Assembly (NCBI GenBank): GCA_002296885.1
Contig: DBIH01000012.1
Coordinates: 1 to 20,778, forward strand
DNA: 20,778 nt
Source: Flavobacterium sp. UBA807
GTDB lineage: Bacteria; Bacteroidota; Bacteroidia; Flavobacteriales; Flavobacteriaceae
Direction: 5' to 3'
The position numbers were made by a program, and so were the translations under genes. Positions 15,919 to 20,778 of this stretch are shown here, piece after piece; position 1 is the first letter of the stretch, and each line of letters starts with the position of its first letter. The notes under the pieces were generated by a model, which saw only the letters and a list, made by a program, of their open reading frames with translations, was not told the origin of the DNA and did no database searches.

Positions 15919-15937
15919 GAATGTCCACTGGACATTC
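15919..15937. terminator. Palindrome between convergent genes
   Basis: GAATGTCC (15919-15926) and GGACATTC (15930-15937) form a perfect 8-bp hairpin with a 3-nt loop. It sits midway between the stops of the MarC gene and ctlX. It may act as a bidirectional terminator, but neither strand has a proper T-tract. Confidence 0.4.
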
Positions 15938-15948
15938 TCCTCTTAATA

Positions 15949-16884
15949 TCAATTTTTCGGAAGAAAAATTTCTGCCATCATACAACGTGCGCTGCCACCA
16001 CCACAGGCTTCAATAGTATCCAAACTTGAATGGATAATTTCAACATGAGCTTCTAACTGAGCAATCTGTTTTTTAGTCAGGCTTTTATATGCCGCTTCAC
16101 TCATGACCACAAACCGTTCGTCGTTTTTGCCTTTTACCTCAAGCATGTTTCCTGCAAAGCTATTCACCTGTTCTTCGGTAATCAGAATGATTTCTTTGTC
16201 ATCACCACGAAGGCTGTCCAATACCATTTTGCGCTCTTTTTTGTCATCGATGCTATCGGCACAAATCACGGCAAAAGTATCGCCAAGTGACATCATCACA
16301 TTGGTATGGTAAATCAGTTTTCGTTCCCCATTCACCGTTTGAAACGCTTCAAAAATAACCGGAGTTAATTCGAAATCTTCACAGAACTCAATCATAATTT
16401 CCTCATCGGCTCTTGGAGAAAGTGCACAATACGCTTTTCCGTTTTCCCTGTCCAATAGTAAACTTCCTGTTCCTTCAAGAAAAATATTGTCTTCTTCTGC
16501 TGAAGTATAATCAACGATTTGATTAATTTGAAAACCTTCATCTTCCAAAATATCGAGTATGTCTTCCCTTCTTTCAGGACGACGGTTTTCAGCAAACATC
16601 GGATACAAGGCTACATCGCCATTTTCATGGAAAGAAATCCAGTTGTTTGGAAAAATACTATCAGGGGTGCTTGGCTCCAAAGTATCCTCAACCACAATAA
16701 CATTGACCCCAACTTTTCGAAGTTTGGCCACAAAAGTGTCAAACTCTTTTTGTGCCTGTGCATTGATTGCTACCGGCGAAAGACCGGCAAGCTCTTTTTG
16801 ATAATAATTATTAACGGCAGTTTGTTCGTTCCTGTGAAAAGCTACCGGACGAATCATTAATATGGAGTTGGTGGTTTGTTTCAA
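15949..16884 (-). CDS. ctlX: CtlX-like citrulline hydrolase (amidinotransferase/DDAH fold)
   Basis: 311 residues. A guanidino-group-modifying enzyme: conserved Asp/Asn in TPDSIFPNNW (D75, N80-N81), Glu in FLEGTGSLLLDR (E137), catalytic His in YHTNVMMS (H193) and Cys in GGGSARCMMAEIF (C301). The closest family I recognise is CtlX, which hydrolyses citrulline to ornithine; a DDAH- or deiminase-like activity is the alternative. The start is a TTG at 16882-16884, two bases after the arginase stop. The first ATG (16855) would cut into the first beta strand (SILMIRPVAF), so TTG is preferred. It is cotranscribed and probably translationally coupled with arginase. Confidence 0.82.
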   Translation of the reverse strand: MKQTTNSILMIRPVAFHRNEQTAVNNYYQKELAGLSPVAINAQAQKEFDTFVAKLRKVGVNVIVVEDTLEPSTPDSIFPNNWISFHENGDVALYPMFAENRRPERREDILDILEDEGFQINQIVDYTSAEEDNIFLEGTGSLLLDRENGKAYCALSPRADEEIMIEFCEDFELTPVIFEAFQTVNGERKLIYHTNVMMSLGDTFAVICADSIDDKKERKMVLDSLRGDDKEIILITEEQVNSFAGNMLEVKGKNDERFVVMSEAAYKSLTKKQIAQLEAHVEIIHSSLDTIEACGGGSARCMMAEIFLPKN

Positions 16885-16886
16885 AG

Positions 16887-17840
16887 TTATTGTTTTAAGG
16901 TTTTGGTAATGGATTCTATTAGTCCAAGTGCTACTTCAGCCATTGTATTTTTCTTATCGTCTAAACACGGATTTACTTCAACAATTTCGATGCAAACCGT
17001 TTTAGGATTTTGTGCCATAGTTACTAAAATCTCATTAGCTTCCTGTGGTGACAATCCATCTTTTACCGGTGTCCCGGTTCCGTAAGAAGTCAGTTCTGGG
17101 TCCATTGAATCGACATCAAATGAAACATAAATGATGTCACAATTATTAAGTTTCCGGTTGATTTCATTTATCATTTCAGGAATTCCTTTTTGACGTACTT
17201 CCGCAACTTTATAATTTTTAATATTCAGACTTTCTATAATACAGTCTTCCTGTTCTTCTGTATCGCGAACCGCAATGTATACTATATCTTCAGGGAGTAT
17301 TTTGGGAGCAATATTCCCGATGTTTTTTAACTGATTCCAAAGTGCTGCTGTTTCCTCCGAAACATCATTTACTTTGCAATCAAGATTATCTATATTCAAA
17401 GCTGTAGCCAAAGGCATTCCGTGCATGTTCCCTGTTGGCGTAGTATATGGTGTATGGATATCGGCATGCGCATCAATCCAGATTACACCCAGTCTTTTAT
17501 TGGGGAAAGCCGTTTTTATTCCGGCAATCGTTCCTCCTGCCGAGCCATGATCGGCTGCGAGGATGAGTGGAAATTTATTCTCTGATAAAAGGCTTGAAAC
17601 CTTATTGTGAATTTGCTGGTAAATGGTGATTAAGCCGTCTATTCTTTTGGCAAATTTAAATCGGGTTGGCAGGTCTAAAAGATAATTGACATTCTCAATT
17701 TTTTGGGTTTCATTTTCGCTAAAGAAGTTACTCTTTTTTTGTCTTGCTGCTGTTAAAATAGCTTCCGGACCAAGAGAAGCTCCGGGAGTTCCAGCAGTAA
17801 TTTCGGATTTGTTGATTAAGAAAACAATATTCTCATGCAT
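16887..17840 (-). CDS. rocF: Arginase
   Basis: 317 residues. A ureohydrolase that cleaves L-arginine to ornithine and urea with a binuclear Mn2+ centre. Metal ligands are all visible: H98 in LAADHGSAGG, D123/H125/D127 in WIDAHADIHTP, and D242/D244 in FDVDSMDPE. The substrate loop TGNMHGMPLA and the C-terminal EIVEVNP (E285/E288) are also present. DAHADIHTP with GNMHGMP favours arginase over agmatinase or formimidoylglutamase. It is first in a two-gene unit with ctlX. A perfect TATATTTG box lies 58 nt upstream. Confidence 0.93.
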   Translation of the reverse strand: MHENIVFLINKSEITAGTPGASLGPEAILTAARQKKSNFFSENETQKIENVNYLLDLPTRFKFAKRIDGLITIYQQIHNKVSSLLSENKFPLILAADHGSAGGTIAGIKTAFPNKRLGVIWIDAHADIHTPYTTPTGNMHGMPLATALNIDNLDCKVNDVSEETAALWNQLKNIGNIAPKILPEDIVYIAVRDTEEQEDCIIESLNIKNYKVAEVRQKGIPEMINEINRKLNNCDIIYVSFDVDSMDPELTSYGTGTPVKDGLSPQEANEILVTMAQNPKTVCIEIVEVNPCLDDKKNTMAEVALGLIESITKTLKQ

Positions 17841-17897
17841 AAAATTGGGTTTCGAATCGTGAAGTATTTTTCAGTACTACATCGATTTCATAATGGA

Positions 17898-17905
17898 CAA
17901 ATATA
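17898..17905 (-). promoter_or_regulatory. -7 box of the arginase-ctlX operon
   Basis: TATATTTG on the minus strand matches TAnnTTTG exactly. It follows directly on the T-run of the preceding gene's terminator. No clear -33 box is present because the terminator stem occupies that region. Confidence 0.5.
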
Positions 17906-17933
17906 AAAAAGCTTCCCGATTAAGAGAAGCTTT
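17905..17933 (-). terminator. Intrinsic terminator of the T9SS cargo gene
   Basis: AAAGCTTC (17908-17915) and GAAGCTTT (17926-17933) form an 8-bp stem with a 10-nt loop. On the minus strand the stem runs into six T (17905-17910). It lies 27 nt past the stop of the 658-residue secreted protein. Confidence 0.85.
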
Positions 17934-17960
17934 GTTTATAAGTATTTAAATTGATTGTAA

Positions 17961-19937
17961 TTAATTCTTAATCAATTTCTTAGTATACAATTTTCCGTCT
18001 TCAGAAGTGACGTTGATTATATAAATTCCGTTGGCATATCGACTAACATCAAGCTGCATTTTATCAGTTCTTTCAATGTTTCTTTCAGTCATAACCTTAC
18101 CATCAATGGTAGTTATGTTCACCTTATCAAACTTAGCATCATTCATTACAATCTCAATCATACTGCTCGACGGATTTGGAATGATTGCAAAATCTTTTGT
18201 CAGTTTCACAAGATTAACTGTTTCATCAATTAGCGGCTGCGCAACAGTTGTATTATGGTTTTGGACTGGTGCTTTATAATCATAAGTGTCCGAACATCCT
18301 TCGGGATACGCTGCGAACTGAGCCCCAAAAACAGCTTCAAACCCGGGATTCAATTCGACATAGTTTGCGGCATGGTACACAACACCATTTGCCAAAACAT
18401 TATCTCCAACAGACACAATATTTGCGGCTTTAATCCAATCACTTCTTTCGCGCTGCTTAATTGGAACCGCGGCTAAATTGTTCAGATCGTCTGCAGGCGA
18501 AGCCAAGGTCAATATCGGCTGGCAACAATTATTAAAACTTACATCGGGACCAATATTAGCTGAGTTGTCGGTTATGCTATAAATAAACGTTCCTGCCGGG
18601 CAATGGACTTCAAAGTCCGCATTGATCTGAAATTCAAAATCACCACTTGGGTTTGCACCAAAAGCACTTGGTAAAACCGTAAAACAAAATGTAGACGCTG
18701 TAAGCTGTGATGGCGCATTAATTGTTCCTACTACTACTCCATTTTGAGTAACATTCAAACTCATTGTACTCAAGGTTGCATTCACTGGTGGCGAATAGGT
18801 ACCGCACACCTGAATTGGAGTGTTGCCCGTTAAATCAGGACAATTAATATTTGCCGGATTGGTATTTAATGCTCCTAACTGGGGAACCGCACATACCGAG
18901 CCACAGATATTATCAATATAAACGGTTCCGAAATGGGCTGATGGCTGGCAATCACTAACGGTAAACTCGAGTGTTCCCGGTTGATTCAGAATTTCACCAA
19001 CATTCAATCGTGCGCAAATCCAATCAGTGTAAAGCACTCTTCGCTTACTACTTACATAGATAACATTAAACAAACAATTATCAGGATTGGCTATGATGCA
19101 AAATTCATCAACGACATTACCAAACTGGTCTAAAACCCTTGCCCTGAAAAACGGTTGTATTGGCTGGCCATGAGCCGGTTTGTTATCCATAACCAATGAA
19201 AAATTAAAATCGATAGTTGCCTGATTAATATTCGGGAAATAGCGCGAAACTGTCGTTTGGTCTGACGAGCCTAATCCTTGTTCGTTATTGAGTTTAATAC
19301 ATTTATTTCCACCTCCTCCGCTTGTAAATAAAGTTGGAACATTTACTCCCAGACCCGCAAGCGTTGGGTCATATTGCTGATAACCCGGGCTGGTATTATC
19401 AATGAATGTAACTGTTGCATTCATATCGTTGGTCACAGGAGTAACCACATTAGTAACTGTTTGTACCGATGGCGTTGCGCATGATAGAAAAAATGCTGTT
19501 CCCGATGCAGGTTGCGGATGTGGATCCGACCAAAAAGAATAACCAGCCGTACCGTTTTCGAAATCGCCATTAACGCATTGTTGCTGAATTTCAACAGGCA
19601 ATGGACGTGCTAAATAATCTGCTTTTTTATCCGGGTTCTGGATAAAAAACAGCTTCCTCAATTCGTAATATTTTGTCTTTTTTATTGCATTTTGCAGTTC
19701 AGCATCCGAGAACTCTTCTTCGCTTCTGAGATGCTGAATCAGTTCATCATTAATTTCCTGAGATAATTCATAATTGTTGAAATTATCATCAATGAATTTC
19801 TGAATCTCTACTTCTGTCCTGTTTGCGTTTGAAATCCTTTTATTTTCGGAATTCAAATACTCATTAATTTGTGCTGATATGATACCTGAATTAAAACAAA
19901 TAGCACAAACTAAGATTGTTTTTACTATCCTGTTCAT
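17961..19937 (-). CDS. Secreted protein with T9SS type A sorting domain
   Basis: 658 residues. Signal peptide MNRIVKTILVCAICFNSGIISAQ (cleavage about residue 22). A charged helical segment follows (about 25-115), then a beta-rich, Cys-containing region (about 118-480) starting CVNGDFENGTAGYSFWSDPHPQPASG that resembles carbohydrate-binding/jelly-roll modules but carries no catalytic motif I recognise. About 503-548 resembles the Bacteroidota 3-coathanger stack (NVLANGVVYHAANYVELNPGFEA). The C-terminus (583-658: IPNPSSSMIEI ... DGKVM ... DVSRYANGIYIINV ... KKLIKN) is a type A T9SS sorting domain, so the protein is exported through T9SS to the surface or medium. It starts 1 nt after the stop of the upstream repeat/coiled-coil gene, so the two are cotranscribed and probably coupled. 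Ligand unknown. Confidence 0.88.
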   Translation of the reverse strand: MNRIVKTILVCAICFNSGIISAQINEYLNSENKRISNANRTEVEIQKFIDDNFNNYELSQEINDELIQHLRSEEEFSDAELQNAIKKTKYYELRKLFFIQNPDKKADYLARPLPVEIQQQCVNGDFENGTAGYSFWSDPHPQPASGTAFFLSCATPSVQTVTNVVTPVTNDMNATVTFIDNTSPGYQQYDPTLAGLGVNVPTLFTSGGGGNKCIKLNNEQGLGSSDQTTVSRYFPNINQATIDFNFSLVMDNKPAHGQPIQPFFRARVLDQFGNVVDEFCIIANPDNCLFNVIYVSSKRRVLYTDWICARLNVGEILNQPGTLEFTVSDCQPSAHFGTVYIDNICGSVCAVPQLGALNTNPANINCPDLTGNTPIQVCGTYSPPVNATLSTMSLNVTQNGVVVGTINAPSQLTASTFCFTVLPSAFGANPSGDFEFQINADFEVHCPAGTFIYSITDNSANIGPDVSFNNCCQPILTLASPADDLNNLAAVPIKQRERSDWIKAANIVSVGDNVLANGVVYHAANYVELNPGFEAVFGAQFAAYPEGCSDTYDYKAPVQNHNTTVAQPLIDETVNLVKLTKDFAIIPNPSSSMIEIVMNDAKFDKVNITTIDGKVMTERNIERTDKMQLDVSRYANGIYIINVTSEDGKLYTKKLIKN

Positions 19938-19938
19938 A

Positions 19939-20778
19939 TCAGTCTTCGTTAGCGGTTAATTTTTTTACCTGAAGTTTTAGTTCTTCAATATCTTTTCTGT
20001 TTTGCTCAAGAAGTTTGTTCTGCTCGATGATATATAATGTCAGCTCTTCGATTTTGGCCATGTGTTTTGCCTGCATTTCGGCCAAATCAAGCCCGTTTTT
20101 TGACAAATCGCCTGCTGAATCAATTCCAGGCAGATGTTTATTTGCAACAATATATTCTTCAAGATTCTTCAATGGCATCAGATTATAATTTTTTTCAAAA
20201 ACATAATCGGCCCAATTGGCTGTACTTCTTAAGGCAACTTTTACTTTTTCGGTTAAAATTCCTCCTTCAACAAACAATTTGTAATTTCCTGTTGTAGTTG
20301 GATAAGAAGCTGTAGCTCCAATATAAATTCTGCCATTTGATTCGCTGCTCGAATTATTGAACCAAATATTTCTATTATTCATATTTACAATTCGGTTACC
20401 ACCTATTGTTGTAGACTGGTCTATAGTCCCATTATTACCATAAAGGCTGCTGTCTACAGCATCAATCTGAAAAGGTGAAGCAGTCGTTCCATTACCGGTA
20501 ACTGTTACATTATGCCCACCTACAACCTGAGTTGCAGGAAGTGTTACCGTATTACCATTTGATATTGATAAAGTGTTTCCTGATAAGGTTAACGATTGTC
20601 CATCAGTATCAGTAAATGTTGGCAATATGAATGAACCACCACCATTGGAAAGCGTTACTGTATTTCCTGTTTGTGAGATGGTTTGAGGTGGATATGTTGG
20701 AAGCGTTACACTGTTTCCATTAGATATGGATAATGTATTGCCTGTCAAGGTTAATGATTGAGCGTCAGTATCATTGAA
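19939..20778 (-). CDS. Repeat/coiled-coil surface or fibre-like protein, 5' end outside window
   Basis: 279 residues are visible and the frame is open to the last base, so this is a C-terminal fragment. A TTG at 20746-20748 is not the start, because the preceding ten codons (FNDTDAQSLT) continue the repeat. The N-terminal part carries QSLTL-(T/S)-GNTLSISNGN-(S/T)-VTLP units, Ser/Thr/Asn/Gly-rich beta repeats like those in trimeric fibres. A conserved module follows, VFEKNYNLMPLKNLEEYIVANKHLPGI, then a coiled coil (DLAEMQAKHMAKIEELTLYIIEQNKLLEQN to the end). Such tails recur in Bacteroidota surface and tail-fibre-like proteins. It has no T9SS sorting domain. Function unknown; a trimeric structural or adhesive fibre is an inference. 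Confidence 0.72.
   Translation of the reverse strand, partial: FNDTDAQSLTLTGNTLSISNGNSVTLPTYPPQTISQTGNTVTLSNGGGSFILPTFTDTDGQSLTLSGNTLSISNGNTVTLPATQVVGGHNVTVTGNGTTASPFQIDAVDSSLYGNNGTIDQSTTIGGNRIVNMNNRNIWFNNSSSESNGRIYIGATASYPTTTGNYKLFVEGGILTEKVKVALRSTANWADYVFEKNYNLMPLKNLEEYIVANKHLPGIDSAGDLSKNGLDLAEMQAKHMAKIEELTLYIIEQNKLLEQNRKDIEELKLQVKKLTANED
20536..20760 (-). repeat. Duplicated 21-residue repeat unit
   Basis: Two 63-nt units at 20536-20598 and 20698-20760 encode nearly identical 21-residue segments starting QSLTL and ending VTLP, 162 bp apart. A more diverged unit (TISQTGNTVTLSNGGG) lies between them. The array probably continues beyond the window. Confidence 0.7.

Noticed and set aside
16519..16860. 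Plus-strand open frames opposite ctlX
   Set aside because: They sit antisense to the conserved N-terminal half of CtlX and share no features with known proteins.

Overview
The window looks like a chromosomal segment of a Bacteroidota bacterium, most likely Flavobacteriaceae (Flavobacterium or a close relative). The evidence is AT-rich DNA, several promoter-like boxes of the form TAnnTTTG, a type IX secretion (T9SS) type A C-terminal sorting domain, and Bacteroidota-style Wza/Wzc proteins. I see no rRNA, tRNA, CRISPR array, transposase, integrase or phage gene. Most of the window is ordinary core and surface-polysaccharide content.

Layout. (1) 1-145: a converging region with a perfect hairpin right after a stop codon. 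(2) 146-3967 (-): a very large secreted Ig-like/InlB-like repeat protein. Its last domain breaks off and it has no T9SS sorting domain, so it appears 3'-truncated. (3) 4235-12410 (-): a surface polysaccharide operon. A good promoter (12377-12406) precedes wza, wzc, a UDP-GlcNAc 4-epimerase, an animal-type UDP-glucose dehydrogenase, a TviB/WbpO-type UDP-HexNAc dehydrogenase and rfbB, and a strong terminator (4235-4261) follows. No glycosyltransferase, flippase or polymerase is present, so the rest of the pathway lies elsewhere. (4) 12429-15902: housekeeping genes recR (-), a sodium:solute symporter (+), a small CoA-binding protein (-) and a MarC-family membrane protein (+). A candidate structured RNA or repeat element sits just after the symporter. 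(5) 15949-17840 (-): an arginase / CtlX-like citrulline hydrolase pair, both predicted to make ornithine. (6) 17961-20778 (-): a T9SS cargo protein preceded by the C-terminal part of a repeat/coiled-coil surface protein that runs off the window.

How the genes work together. The three sugar-nucleotide enzymes between wzc and rfbB would supply UDP-GlcA, UDP-GalNAc and UDP-GalNAcA, and RfbB would supply dTDP-4-keto-6-deoxyglucose. This is a kit for an acidic, deoxysugar-containing polysaccharide exported by a Wza/Wzc machine. Arginase (arginine to ornithine plus urea) and CtlX (citrulline to ornithine) converge on one metabolite. The three large secreted proteins belong to the cell-surface/T9SS inventory typical of gliding or environmental Bacteroidota.

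The most unusual observations are: the RNA-like element at 14691-14770 with two competing stems; the truncated 3' end of the 1273-residue protein; the Gly-Tyr tail of Wzc encoded by a hexanucleotide repeat; a heptanucleotide repeat filling the gap between two sugar genes; and start-site corrections made from promoter positions. I found no clearly new multi-gene system.
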